Positions 50,464 through 59,489 of a DNA stretch of 64,000 nucleotides are shown piece by piece. The DNA is taken from NCBI RefSeq assembly GCF_918698095.1, contig NZ_CAKKLY010000009.1, positions 34,360 through 98,359 on the forward strand, given 5' to 3'. The position numbers and the translations under genes were made by a program. Numbering within the stretch: the stretch's first letter is position 1; the number at the start of each line of letters is the position of its first letter. The notes under the pieces were generated by a model that searched no databases, was not told the origin of the DNA, and saw only the letters and a program-made list of their open reading frames with translations. The DNA comes from Arthrobacter sp. Bi83 (GTDB taxonomy: Bacteria; Actinomycetota; Actinomycetes; Actinomycetales; Micrococcaceae).

Positions 50464-51359
50464 GTGTAGACCTTTCCGGGTTCCGGTTCCAAGATGCGGG
50501 CGTTTTCGATGCCGGGCAGGGCAGCCAGGGCCCGGTATTCGGAGGCCATGGCGACGTAGTCGGCGGTTTCGGCGATGATGGCCGGCTTGCAGGCGATCGG
50601 GTCCCGGACCACGGCCATGCTGTCGGCGGTGGTGACCACCAGGGTGTAGAAGCCGTCAAAGACCTTGCCCAGGTTGGTCAGCGCGGTTTCCAGATCATCG
50701 CCCTGCTGCAGGCGGGAGGCGATGTAACGGGCCCCCACCTCGGTGTCGTTGTCGGAGTCGAACACCACACCGTCGCGCACGAGGCCCCGCCGGATGGTGG
50801 CGTGGTTGGAGAAGGAGCCGTTATGCACCAGGCACAGGTCGTCCGCGACGGAAAAGGGGTGGGAGCCTCCGGCGGTGACGGCGGACTCGGTGGCCATGCG
50901 GGTGTGGGACAAGCCCTGGCTTCCGGCCAGGGCTTCCAGCCCGTGCTCCGCCGCGATGTCCATCGGGTGGCCCACGCTCTTCATCACGGCTACGTGCTCG
51001 CCGCGGCCGATGATCGTGGGGCCCCGGAGGGTTTCGCTGACGGCCTTCACCAGCAGACCGGTGTCGACGGCGGCGCTCACCAGGGTGGTGTCCCCCACAA
51101 CCCTGACGGCGGTGGATGCGGAGACGGGCAGCAGGGTTTCCAACGCTGCGGTGATGTCACCGACCGGCATGCCCTGGTCCTTGCCCAAGAGGCTCAGGGT
51201 GGCGGTGCCCTTGGACACCAGTCCCGGGGTGTCGTAGACGGCGAGTCCGGCGGAGTCCGGTCCGCGGTCCACGATCTGGCACATCATGGAGGACAGGAGG
51301 CTGCCCATCTGGGGGTGCAGCCGGGGATTGCGCAGCTGCAGCGCGGCGATTCCGCACAT
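50451..51359 (-). CDS. mgsA: Class II glutamine amidotransferase subunit, MgsA
   Basis: 302 residues, AAAAGGA before the ATG at 51359. It begins MCGIAAL with the nucleophilic Cys2 of Ntn glutaminases; LSHTRMATESAVTAGGSHPF and LVHNGSFSNHATIRRGL are the substrate-channel blocks. In the Mgs complex this domain takes the methylamino group from gamma-glutamylmethylamide instead of ammonia from glutamine. It starts 25 bp after gmaS. Confidence 0.87.
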   Translation of the reverse strand: MCGIAALQLRNPRLHPQMGSLLSSMMCQIVDRGPDSAGLAVYDTPGLVSKGTATLSLLGKDQGMPVGDITAALETLLPVSASTAVRVVGDTTLVSAAVDTGLLVKAVSETLRGPTIIGRGEHVAVMKSVGHPMDIAAEHGLEALAGSQGLSHTRMATESAVTAGGSHPFSVADDLCLVHNGSFSNHATIRRGLVRDGVVFDSDNDTEVGARYIASRLQQGDDLETALTNLGKVFDGFYTLVVTTADSMAVVRDPIACKPAIIAETADYVAMASEYRALAALPGIENARILEPEPGKVYTWSL

Positions 51360-51384
51360 ATTGTGTGTCCTTTTCTAGTGGTTG

Positions 51385-52758
51385 TCAGATCGAGGTCAGG
51401 TAGGTTCTGATTTCCCAGTCGCTGACCTGGTTGTGCCAGCTCAGGAACTCTTCTTCCTTGGCGTCCGCGTAGTACTTTCCGATCTCGGCGTCGCCGCTGA
51501 GGCTGGCGAGGATGACCGGGTCACGACGAAGGGCCTCGACGGCGTGCAGGAGCGTCGCGGGAAGGGAGTGGGCATCCGGGCGGGCTTCACCCGGGCCCGA
51601 TGGCGCACCCGGGTCGGTTCCTTTCGCGACTCCGTCCAAGCCGGCTTCGATCGCCGTGGCGATGGCGAGGTACGGGTTGGCGGAACCGTCCCCGGAGCGG
51701 AGTTCGATGCGTTTTTCGTCCGGGACGCGGATCATGTGTGTGCGGTCGTTGCCCCCGAACGAAGCCTTCCTTGGAGACCACGTGGCACCGGAGGAGCTGG
51801 TGGTCGCCCCTGAGCGCTTGTACGAATTGACCGTCGGTGCCAGGAAGGCCTGGAGTGCCGGGGCGTGCTCCAGCACTCCGCCGATAAAGGAGTAGGCGAG
51901 CTCCGACAGCCCCAGTCCGCGTTCGCCGTCGTCCCCCGGAAACAGCGCTTCCGCGCCGGACCACAGGGACAGATGGAAATGCAGGCCCGTGCCGGTCCTG
52001 TCCGTAAACGGTTTAGGCATGAACGTGGCGGTCATCCCGCGTTGTTCCGCGAGGATGTTCAGGATGTAGCGCAGGGTGACCACGCGGTCCGCCGTGGTGA
52101 GGGCGTCGGCGTAGTTGAAGTTCTGTTCGAACTGTCCGGCCGCGTCCTCGTGGTCGTTGGCGTAATTGCCCCAGCCCAGGCCATTCATCGCTTCGGAAAT
52201 GGACGTCAGGTGCTCATACATGCGGGTGACGCCGCGGGCGTCGTAGCAGGGGCGGGGCGAGTCATCACGGGAATCGGCCGTGCTCAGGGAGCCATCAGGG
52301 TCCTTGTTGACCAGGAAGTACTCAACTTCCGCGCCGATCTTGGCCTGCATTCCTTTTCCTGCCAGACGGCCGAGCGTGTTCTTCAGGATCACCCTGGGGG
52401 CGAAGGGCCACGGCTTGCCGTCCACGTGCGGGTCGCAGTGGATGATCGCCAGGCCCTCCTTGATGAACGGCACAGGGGTAAATGAGGTGAGGTCGGGAAC
52501 TGCGATGAGGTCCGAATCCTGGGGCTTCTGCCCGATGAGCCCTGCGGCGTAGCCGGCGAAACCCATGGCGCCGGCTTCGAGCTCATCCGCGGCTTCGACG
52601 GGAACGAGCTTGGCGCAGGGCTTGCCGGTCATGTCCACGAACGTGGCCAGGAGGAACCGCACGTCGTGGGCCTTGGCGATGTCCGCGAGGGAAATCTGTC
52701 CGGCTTCGGCCGGCACCGATTGCTCGGTGAGTACTTCAGGGGTTGCGACACTGGTCAT
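51385..52758 (-). CDS. gmaS: Gamma-glutamylmethylamide synthetase (glutamine synthetase family)
   Basis: 457 residues from the ATG at 52758 (AGGACAG upstream). Glutamine-synthetase features are KIGAEVEYFLV, NFNYADALTTADRVV, TFMPKPFTDRTGTGLHFHLSLW, APTVNSYKR and NDRTHMIRVPDEKRIELRSGDGSANPYLAIA. The length and the GFAGYAAGLIGQKPQDSDLIAVPDL region are those of the GlnT/GmaS branch rather than of GlnA. It would join glutamate and methylamine using ATP. It heads the leftward operon and is divergent from amt. Confidence 0.87.
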   Translation of the reverse strand: MTSVATPEVLTEQSVPAEAGQISLADIAKAHDVRFLLATFVDMTGKPCAKLVPVEAADELEAGAMGFAGYAAGLIGQKPQDSDLIAVPDLTSFTPVPFIKEGLAIIHCDPHVDGKPWPFAPRVILKNTLGRLAGKGMQAKIGAEVEYFLVNKDPDGSLSTADSRDDSPRPCYDARGVTRMYEHLTSISEAMNGLGWGNYANDHEDAAGQFEQNFNYADALTTADRVVTLRYILNILAEQRGMTATFMPKPFTDRTGTGLHFHLSLWSGAEALFPGDDGERGLGLSELAYSFIGGVLEHAPALQAFLAPTVNSYKRSGATTSSSGATWSPRKASFGGNDRTHMIRVPDEKRIELRSGDGSANPYLAIATAIEAGLDGVAKGTDPGAPSGPGEARPDAHSLPATLLHAVEALRRDPVILASLSGDAEIGKYYADAKEEEFLSWHNQVSDWEIRTYLTSI

Positions 52759-53012
52759 CGGAACTGTCCTGTTCAAATTGGTGTTACCTGCGGTGAAACC
52801 TTGTTGAACCACAGTAGTCAAAGCGATGTTACGGCCGTACTCCCCGAGTGTTAAATCCGCGTGTCGCGGTATGGCGGCGAACGCAACCGGAATTTTACGT
52901 GCGCGAAACCCGCAATCGTTCACTGTCATGAATCATGGTTTCATCCCGCGGTTGCGTTGAGTTCCTCCGCTTCCGCCGGATATTGACTTCCACCCCTTTT
53001 GATTGGAGTTCC
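52759..53012. promoter_or_regulatory. Divergent control region between gmaS and amt
   Basis: The 254-bp spacer must hold promoters of both operons. TTGACTTCC (52983 on, + strand) is a possible amt -35, but no good -10 fits before the GGAG at 53004. A leaderless or regulator-dependent promoter is possible. No clear palindrome found. Confidence 0.35.
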
Positions 53013-54302
53013 ATGAATTCTGGAGACGTCGCCTGGATCCTCGCCGCAGGCGCACTGCTGTGCATCATGATTCCCGGCCTTGCCCTGTTCTACGGCGGCA
53101 TGGTCGGGTCCCGCAGAATCCTGAACATGATGATGATGTGCTTCGGCGGAATGAGCATCGTCGCCGTCCTGTGGGCCGTGTTCGGCTACTCCATGGTCTT
53201 CGGCAATTCCATCGGCGGTGCCGGACTGCTTGGTGATGTCACCGAGTACTTCGGGATGGAGAAACTGCTGGCCGAGGACCCTAACGCACCCATCCCCGCG
53301 GCGCTGTTCGCGGCCTTCCAGCTGTTCTTTGCCGGTATCACCACGGCCATCATCGCCGGGGCTGCGGCGGGCCGAATGAAGTTCGGCGCGTGGGTGACGT
53401 TCGCCGCGCTTTGGGCAACCCTGGTCTACTTTCCCGTCGCCCACTGGGTATTCGCGTTCAGCTCGACGGACGGCTCGGTGACCGGCGGCTGGATCGTCAA
53501 CAGCCTCAAAGCCATCGACTTCGCCGGCGGAACCGCCGTCCACATGAACGCCGGCATCGCGGCCCTCGCCCTCGCCCTGGTCCTCGGACGCAGCGCCGGC
53601 TGGCCCAAGAGCGAACACACCAAGCCCCACAGCCGGCCGCTGGTACTGGTCGGTGCCGGGCTCCTGTGGGCCGGCTGGTTCGGCTTCAACGCCGGCTCCG
53701 CGCTCACCGCCGGGCAGGCCGCCTCCGTAGTGTTCCTCAACACCGCCGTCGCCGCGTGCGCCGGCCTTCTATCGTGGGCCTTGGTGGAACGCATCAGGCT
53801 TGGCAGCGCCAGCAGCATGGGCGCCGCCTCCGGCCTCATCTCTGCCCTCGTTGCCATCACCCCGGCCTGCGGCGCCGTCAGCCCACTCGGCGCCCTCGCC
53901 ATCGGACTCATCGCCGGCGCCGTCTGCTCCCTGGCAATCGAACTGAAATTCCGGCTCGGCTTCGACGATTCACTCGACGTCGTCGGCGTCCACCTGGTGG
54001 GCGGCATCCTCGGAACGCTCCTGATCGGCTTTTTCGCCACGGAGGCCGCGCCCAACAAGGTCAACGGGCTCTTCTACGGCGGTGGATTTGGACTGCTCGG
54101 CGTCCAGGCACTGGCAACCCTGGCCGTGCTTGCCTATTCCTTCGTCGTGACATGGGTCATCGCAAAGGTCCTCAACGTCACAATGGGCCTGCGCGTGCAT
54201 GAGGCCGATGAACTTCGCGGCATAGACATCGCCGCACACTCGGAGGCCGCATACCTCAGCGACGAGGAACCCGTAGAACTCGGCTCCCCGAGCCGTGCCT
54301 AA
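53013..54302 (+). CDS. amt: Ammonium/methylammonium transporter (Amt family)
   Basis: 429 residues from the ATG at 53013 (TTGGAG upstream). Eleven membrane segments; the pore histidines lie in GTAVHMNAGIAAL and VVGVHLVGGILG, and FQLFFAGITTAIIAGAAAGRMKFGAW is a conserved block. The C-terminal tail (GLRVHEADELRGIDIAAHSEAAY) is the usual GlnK-contact region. Amt proteins also carry methylammonium, so divergence from gmaS suggests a scavenging system for methylamine or ammonium. Confidence 0.93.
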   Translation: MNSGDVAWILAAGALLCIMIPGLALFYGGMVGSRRILNMMMMCFGGMSIVAVLWAVFGYSMVFGNSIGGAGLLGDVTEYFGMEKLLAEDPNAPIPAALFAAFQLFFAGITTAIIAGAAAGRMKFGAWVTFAALWATLVYFPVAHWVFAFSSTDGSVTGGWIVNSLKAIDFAGGTAVHMNAGIAALALALVLGRSAGWPKSEHTKPHSRPLVLVGAGLLWAGWFGFNAGSALTAGQAASVVFLNTAVAACAGLLSWALVERIRLGSASSMGAASGLISALVAITPACGAVSPLGALAIGLIAGAVCSLAIELKFRLGFDDSLDVVGVHLVGGILGTLLIGFFATEAAPNKVNGLFYGGGFGLLGVQALATLAVLAYSFVVTWVIAKVLNVTMGLRVHEADELRGIDIAAHSEAAYLSDEEPVELGSPSRA

Positions 54303-54540
54303 GGCGGCAGAAGACAGTCCGCTGCTTCTGATGCCTCCAGGCCCCACCGGCCGCCTGCCGCGCATCCCGTGGAGGAACGCGGCAGGCATCACCCGGGAAG
54401 TTGCCGTAGATACGGCTCCGGCAGGGTCGCCATGCTTCCGATGGAGGCTCAATGTGGGCGGCATTGACCACGACGGCGCTGGTTCTGCGTGTCTAGTCCA
54501 CCCGCCCCACGAAGTGCTCGTAGGGTCAAAACATGCCGAG
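54295..54540 (+). pseudogene. Truncated HutD/Ves-family gene
   Basis: From a GTG inside the end of amt, the frame reads LPRIPWRNAAGITREVAVDT and then FRWRLNVGGIDHDG, the unmistakable N-terminal motif of HutD/Ves proteins (about 190 residues when whole). After about 60 residues the pattern breaks (AGSACLVHPPHE) and no cupin remainder is found. A 3'-truncated or frameshifted remnant. Confidence 0.65.
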
Positions 54541-54730
54541 AGGACGAGCGGAGAACGGGCCGGGAGCTCATCCCCTCTTGGTGGGCCAAACCTCGATCGA
54601 TGACGTTCTGAAGGAGCAGTACGACCTGACTCCCCAACTGCCTCTGCATTGGGGCGCTTTTCAGACCACTCCACCAGGCCAACGCCGCGATCCCGCCGAC
54701 TCGGAACCCGTGGCTCCAAGGGTCCGGTGA
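54533..54730 (+). CDS. Possible 65-residue hypothetical protein
   Basis: ATG at 54533 after AGGGTCAAAAC; the core SIDDVLKEQYDLTPQLPLHWGAFQTTP looks protein-like, but the ends are Pro/Arg-rich. No family recognised and no strong ribosome site. It overlaps the end of the HutD remnant. Confidence 0.3.
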   Translation: MPRGRAENGPGAHPLLVGQTSIDDVLKEQYDLTPQLPLHWGAFQTTPPGQRRDPADSEPVAPRVR

Positions 54731-55038
54731 GAACCGCCAAGAACGAATCAACATCAGCACTCGTCCGAAAGACTGCGGGGACAAACGGGATTGCGGGCAG
54801 CCTCCAACCTGAGCAAGCCCAAAGCGAGGCGGCATACAGCGCGCCGGCCAGCTGCTTCGATTAGGGCGCTGTCGTCTCCCTATGGGCCAGCCACCGATAG
54901 GCGTCGTTACGTCACCTTGCGCCAGCAATCCGCCAAACACTGATTCCCGCGGCCTGAGGGTGCCATTTGCAACTACCCGGTCCTGACATATGGTGATACG
55001 CACCACACGATTTCCGTGTGGGACTAAAGGAGACTCTC
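54731..55038. other. Intergenic stretch
   Basis: No supported gene. AAAGGAG just before 55039 is the ribosome site of the next small gene; its promoter is not clear. Confidence 0.35.
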
Positions 55039-55185
55039 ATGCTGCTTTGGATAGCGATCATTATCGCAGTTCTCTGGCTTCTCGGCCTGCTCGGCAACAT
55101 CGGCGGCGGGTTAATTCACATACTTTTGGTCATCGCCGTGGTCGTCTTGATCATCCACTTCATCCGCGGCAGGTCACGCGTTTAG
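55039..55185 (+). CDS. lmo0937-family small membrane protein
   Basis: 48 residues: MLLWIAIIIAVLWLLGLLGN, then IGGGLIHILLVIAVVVLII and a basic tail HFIRGRSRV. Two hydrophobic segments around IGGGLIH are characteristic of the lmo0937 family of stress-associated small membrane proteins. A strong AAAGGAGACTCTC leader supports translation. A stand-alone gene; function unknown. Confidence 0.85.
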   Translation: MLLWIAIIIAVLWLLGLLGNIGGGLIHILLVIAVVVLIIHFIRGRSRV

Positions 55186-55577
55186 ATACGAAACTCTGGT
55201 CCGCCGCTGCGGGACGGCGAGATGTGAGCTGTTGCCGCATTCTCGGGCAAGGCTCTGAAGTTGACCACATTCTTCAATCGTCTCTGCGATCCGGTCGCCT
55301 CCGCCGTCTGTCCGCCAGATTGTCTGGGAGCTGGTGCGCAGCGTGAAGCAGCGCCCGAGCTTTAGGGAAGCCCCCAAGTAGAACCGCAGCTAGACGGATC
55401 GAGCATCCACGAAACCGCGCTGACGAATCCTCAGCTTCGGTGGAGAAATTGTGATTGGGGAATCGGCTTCGAATGCGCCAACCACGTCGACAAGGCAGCT
55501 GAGTCCTCTTCGGCTGTTTCGCCAATAGCCACCGCCTCGTGGGCGACGGCAGGACCTGAGCGAGGTTGGGAATGGCT
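55186..55577. other. Intergenic stretch downstream of the RES gene
   Basis: About 390 bp between converging genes. Frames on both strands overlap and none is protein-like. No clear terminator seen. Confidence 0.35.
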
Positions 55578-56282
55578 CTAGTCGTTCTCCCATACCAGTC
55601 CGAGGAAGTGGAAGGCAGTGGTGAGTTCGTGGCTGTCGTGTTGCAGCTCTTCGGCCAGCGATTCCTGGATTCTCGGCGTGGTGGGAGAATCGCCAGGGCG
55701 CTCGAAGATCGCCCAGAGCTGGAGATCATCACCGTGGCGGGACGCGAAGGTGACGCCATCGAAGTCTGTCATCTCGTAGAGCCAAGAGGCGACAGCCTGG
55801 GTAAGGCGACGCGGGCGGGCGTCTTTCAGGGCAGCGGCGTCAAAGTCAGCCAGACCCAGACTGAGAGCCAGGCCAATGAAGTGCGGGTACAGGGCCGCGA
55901 CGCTGCCTGAGGCGGTCACGGCACAGTACCGCCCGGACAGCCCTGCGGACACGGCAGCGCGCACATCAAGCCACTCCCTGGGGACCTGCCCCGGGACGAT
56001 GGTGGGGTGCAGGACCTTATCCTCATCGTCCTCAACGATCTCGTCCAGCTCCATACTCAGCCGTGCATCCTTGCGGAAATGTGCCAGAACCTCCAACAGG
56101 CACGCCAGCAGGGACGAGCCGGCGTAGATGGTGCGGAAGTTGCCGTGGAGGTCATCCCACCGGCCCGGGAACCGGCCGTCTGTGGCCCATTCCCAGCCGC
56201 TCCAGGCCCACGGTTCCGGGCGGAAGCCGACACGCCAGACCCTGCCGGCGGCCTCGGCCGCCGTCAGTTCTGCAGACGCCAC
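55578..56282 (-). CDS. RES-domain toxin of a RES-Xre toxin-antitoxin pair
   Basis: 234 residues from a GTG at 56282, 4 bp after the antitoxin stop. RVWRVGFRPEPWAW, the Arg/Ser region around GRWDDLHGNFRTIYAGSSLLACLLEVLAHFR with a conserved Tyr/Glu, and VTASGS follow the RES-fold layout. RES toxins degrade NAD+ and stop growth. The protein is longer than small RES toxins by about 60 residues at the C-terminus. Confidence 0.85.
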   Translation of the reverse strand: MASAELTAAEAAGRVWRVGFRPEPWAWSGWEWATDGRFPGRWDDLHGNFRTIYAGSSLLACLLEVLAHFRKDARLSMELDEIVEDDEDKVLHPTIVPGQVPREWLDVRAAVSAGLSGRYCAVTASGSVAALYPHFIGLALSLGLADFDAAALKDARPRRLTQAVASWLYEMTDFDGVTFASRHGDDLQLWAIFERPGDSPTTPRIQESLAEELQHDSHELTTAFHFLGLVWEND

Positions 56283-56286
56283 CCGG

Positions 56287-56679
56287 TCAGCCCGCGGCCG
56301 CGAATGCGCGTGCAGCGGCCAGCACCTGCGGGCCGGCGTCGTCCAGCTGGCCTTCGCGGAGCAGGCGCGCCGGCGGGACGTCCTCCAGCTGCGGGTTCAT
56401 GCCCTGGAACCAGGCCTGCACTACGGCCCGGGAATCACGCTCCGCGAGCAGGGCGGCCACGTGGTAGGCGGTCCTTAACCGGTGCATCACGTCGGCGGAG
56501 GGCTTCCGTTCCCCGTCGGCCCATTGCCGGACGGCGCGGGTTTCCTTCACGGAACCGATGTAGGCGACCAGCTTTGCGCCGAGCAGGTCTCTCAGATCAC
56601 GGACCAGCACGTCATCGGCCAGCCGGATGGAATCCTGGTGCGCCTTCAGCCCGCCGCGGGCGCCTGTCACTGCTGTCAT
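56287..56679 (-). CDS. Xre/MbcA/ParS-like antitoxin
   Basis: 130 residues. An N-terminal helix-turn-helix-like region (LRDLLGAKLVAYIGSVKETRAVRQWADGERKP) precedes the toxin-binding domain (LRTAYHVAALLAERDSRAVVQAWFQGMNPQLEDVPPARLLREG), whose WFQGMNPQLEDxxPA wording is typical of MbcA/ParS/Xre antitoxins. It is upstream of the RES gene, the usual order. It should neutralise the toxin and repress the operon. Confidence 0.87.
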   Translation of the reverse strand: MTAVTGARGGLKAHQDSIRLADDVLVRDLRDLLGAKLVAYIGSVKETRAVRQWADGERKPSADVMHRLRTAYHVAALLAERDSRAVVQAWFQGMNPQLEDVPPARLLREGQLDDAGPQVLAAARAFAAAG

Positions 56680-56776
56680 GCTTCATGATCCCACGAAAAC
56701 CCGTGCCGGATCAAGGTCTGAATCCCATGCAGAATCACAAGCGGTTTACGCCGATAAGCGTGATTATGTAAGCCTA

Positions 56777-56808
56777 CGGCCGAGAAGGGGCTTCCGGCCG
56801 GGCTTTTT
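56777..56808 (+). terminator. Weak hairpin with a T run
   Basis: CGGCC (56777-56781) pairs with GGCCG (56796-56800) and TTTTT follows at 56804-56808. It has the form of a rho-independent terminator on the + strand, but no gene clearly reads into it. Confidence 0.35.
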
Positions 56809-56903
56809 GCCACACCCGACGGGCCCCCCGCGTCCCGGTTCGCGGCAATAAATCCAGCTCCGGCCGGTGTGTTGCATGGATCACATCTGGTCTTGGTTGT
56901 CCG

Positions 56904-56927
56904 GGGTGCCACAGCGTTGTGGCACCC
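56904..56927. terminator. Perfect 10-bp hairpin with 4-base loop
   Basis: GGGTGCCACA (56904-56913) and TGTGGCACCC (56918-56927) enclose GCGT. It is upstream of a small rightward frame and about 225 bp upstream of the toxin-antitoxin start. Terminator or regulator site; no T run. Confidence 0.5.
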
Positions 56928-56949
56928 AACTTAGAGCAGAGAAGATTTC

Positions 56950-57141
56950 GTGACGACAGACAAGCTTCGAGTGCTGGTCCAGGAATTGGACTGGTGCCCG
57001 CGAAACCTTGAAGAGTTCTGCGGCGGCCACCTTCGGTCCGGGGGCTGGCGAAGAAACGGCACCGGGCGTGTAAGCCTCGCCGTCCGTGGCACCGGTTGTG
57101 CACTCTCCCGTCAAGCAACCCTGTACTGCCTGCCCGTTTAG
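56950..57141 (+). CDS. Possible small protein, 63 residues
   Basis: GTG start at 56950 after AGAGAAGATTTC. The first half (TTDKLRVLVQELDWCPRNLEEFCGGHL) looks protein-like, the second half is poor in structure. May be a truncated gene. No family recognised. Confidence 0.3.
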   Translation: MTTDKLRVLVQELDWCPRNLEEFCGGHLRSGGWRRNGTGRVSLAVRGTGCALSRQATLYCLPV

Positions 57142-57244
57142 GAAGACTCCACCGATCAGCCCTGGCGGAACTGCCCGGCCTCCGTACACGCGCAAAGCAT
57201 GGATGCTGCGGTCCTCGTTGCTGCTGGTTCGGTAATGTCAGATC

Positions 57245-58156
57245 ATGATCCCCACCGTTGCCGTGCCGGCGCTGTCCTCTTATCACTGGCTGGGCATCCC
57301 GATCGCCATGGCCGGGGCGGTCCTGCTGGCCCTGGGTACCCTGTTCCAGCACAGGGCCGTCGAAGATCAGCCCGCAGCACGGGGCCGGGCGGCCGGGAGC
57401 ATGGGTGGTGGGCGCCTGCAGGCCCTCCTGGGCAAACCGGTATGGCTGGGCGGAACGGCCATGATCGGGGCGGCGATCCTTTTGCAGCTCACGAGCCTGC
57501 GGTTCTCTCCCCTGATCGTCGTCCAGCCCATCGGTGCGGTGGCCCTGGTCGTGACCACCGTGGCCACCGCCCTCACGACACGCAGGTCTCCTGGCCGCCG
57601 CGCCCTCACATCTGTGGCCCTGTGCGTGGCCGGTGTGGGTGCCTTCGTTGCTGTCGCCGCAGTGTCCGCCGAAGACGTTGAAATCAGTGACCGGCACCTG
57701 ATCACGATCCTGGTCGTGCTCGGCGTCGTCCTCGCCGCACTGGCAGTGGCCTACGGGCGTTGGCGCCGCCGGTGGGGCGCCATCGTGTACACCGCCGCGG
57801 CCGGGATCCTGTTCGGCTTCGTCGCGGCCCTGGCCAAGACCGTCATCGCCCGGCTTTTCCAGGGCGACTTTGAATGGTTGTCCCTGACCTGCCTGGCCGG
57901 GCTGGTCATTGCGGCTTTGTCCGGAACGTTCCTGGTCCAGACAGGACACACGCGCGGCTCATCCGAGCTCGTCGTCGCCGGACTCACAGTCATCGACCCG
58001 CTCGTCGCGGTAACCATTGGCATCACCATTCTCGGAGAAGCCGACTCCGCCCCGCCTCTGGCGTTCATCGCCTTCCTCCTCGCCGGCGCCACAGCCATCG
58101 CCGGCGTCATCCTGCTCGCGACGGTCAAAAAGGTACCGACCACCCGAGCCGCATGA
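57245..58156 (+). CDS. DMT-superfamily transporter-like membrane protein
   Basis: 303 residues, about nine membrane segments. GAVLLALGTLFQHRAVE, LRFSPLIVVQPIGAVALVVTTV and SSELVVAGLTVIDPLVAVTIGITILGEAD are the paired EamA/NIPA-like repeats. Substrate unknown (metal ion or metabolite). A single gene with no clear partners; the start ATG has only a weak ribosome site. Confidence 0.8.
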   Translation: MIPTVAVPALSSYHWLGIPIAMAGAVLLALGTLFQHRAVEDQPAARGRAAGSMGGGRLQALLGKPVWLGGTAMIGAAILLQLTSLRFSPLIVVQPIGAVALVVTTVATALTTRRSPGRRALTSVALCVAGVGAFVAVAAVSAEDVEISDRHLITILVVLGVVLAALAVAYGRWRRRWGAIVYTAAAGILFGFVAALAKTVIARLFQGDFEWLSLTCLAGLVIAALSGTFLVQTGHTRGSSELVVAGLTVIDPLVAVTIGITILGEADSAPPLAFIAFLLAGATAIAGVILLATVKKVPTTRAA

Positions 58157-58537
58157 CAGGGCCGGGTCAACCCCTGGCCGGCCAACGGGAGGGTGCCGGG
58201 CCATCATGCCTCGCTAGCCTGCGCCGCTTCCGGACGAGCGGATGGGATGCACTACTAGATGGCTGCTTCCCTGAATCTACCCACGCTTGCTTCGGCGGGC
58301 GTTCGTGGCCCCGACGGCTCACCCAGCCCGAGCCTCACGGGCAGTACCAAGCGGGCACACCGGAAGTCCTGATCTGCAAATGCAGCTGTCAAGGACGGCG
58401 TGTTTGGTGGCGGTTAGGGGCTTTGGCCGGGCCGCGGATGTCGAGTTGGGGGTCTTCGAGATGGGCTTCGGTGGCTACCCGGTTTGTGGGCCGCTTCGGC
58501 GGAATCTGGCCCTCGGCCGCAAGTCCTGCTGCAGGTC
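58157..58537. other. Intergenic stretch between converging genes
   Basis: About 380 bp without a supported gene. A + stretch around 58287-58420 has no start or protein character. I see nothing further that I can name. Confidence 0.35.
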
Positions 58538-59344
58538 TCACCGCTCGGCGCCCACCGAGATGATCTGCCGGGCGTTCTGCGCACTGTGCAGCAGGTTACC
58601 GACATAGCCGTCGTCGTGAAAAATGCCCTGCGTATTCGGCTTTGAACCCTCGCGGAAGGGCTCTGCTGCCGCAACCCGCTCCGTTGGCTCTTTCGACAGT
58701 GCACTGTCCAGGGCCGACAGCCCCTCCAAGTACAGGCTTTGTTTATCGCTGTATCCATCTGGTGTGAAACCCAGCACCGTCCCAAGATCATGTCCCGGGG
58801 GGCCTAGGGGCTTCACTTCAGCGTAGGACGGAAACCGGCGGTGGAAAGCATCAACATCGTCGGGTGTGATGCCATCCTTGTAGGTGAACTCTCCCAGCTC
58901 GCCCCAGTCAAAGGGCATCTTGAAGTGCGGCTTGTACCTCTCGGTCTCCCGTGTCACCGCATAGAACTCCAGTTTGTTTCCGTCGAAGACTGCCCGGACG
59001 GTGTAGTCCTCATGCCGATAAATGTTCAGCACGGGTTCATGCGACTCCGTCGGTTTACACCCGATCTCCGAGCACAGGTCCATGGACTGGCGGGGTTCGC
59101 CCAGTCGGCTGCTTACCGACGAGATTGCATCCCCCAGCGCCAGGGAAGCCACGGCATCCTGCTCGCGCTGGTTGTGGGTGATCACGGCCCAGGCGTCGGT
59201 GCCGAGTTGGCGCACATCGTTGAAGGCCGCAATCACGGCTAGAAGAAACACGATGAGGACCGCCCAGCTGCTCTTCTTGTGTTTTTGAATTATGTGCACA
59301 AGGCGTGCGGGCACACCCTTCTCGTCTTGAGCTTCATCTGCCAT
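58538..59344 (-). CDS. Membrane-anchored hypothetical protein (ETEC_3214-like)
   Basis: 268 residues from the ATG at 59344 with AGGGGG upstream. One membrane helix at about 28-45 (SSWAVLIVFLLAVIAAFNDV) is followed by an extracytoplasmic or soluble domain containing LGEPRQSMDLCSEIGCKPTE, DYTVRAVFDGNKLEFYAVT and a Ser/Gly-rich end. The build resembles ETEC_3214-type proteins, a family without known function. No operon partner. Confidence 0.6.
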   Translation of the reverse strand: MADEAQDEKGVPARLVHIIQKHKKSSWAVLIVFLLAVIAAFNDVRQLGTDAWAVITHNQREQDAVASLALGDAISSVSSRLGEPRQSMDLCSEIGCKPTESHEPVLNIYRHEDYTVRAVFDGNKLEFYAVTRETERYKPHFKMPFDWGELGEFTYKDGITPDDVDAFHRRFPSYAEVKPLGPPGHDLGTVLGFTPDGYSDKQSLYLEGLSALDSALSKEPTERVAAAEPFREGSKPNTQGIFHDDGYVGNLLHSAQNARQIISVGAER

Positions 59345-59489
59345 GACGCCCCCTGTCTTCGGGACCCGCTCATGCCGGTAATTCTATGGTGCACCCGCAC
59401 CTCCCCGCGAGGTCATGAAAATCCCCCAGATGCTTCAAGTAGGGGCGGTATTAGGTAGCTAGTCCCCCTGATGGGCGTCGGAACTGGAC

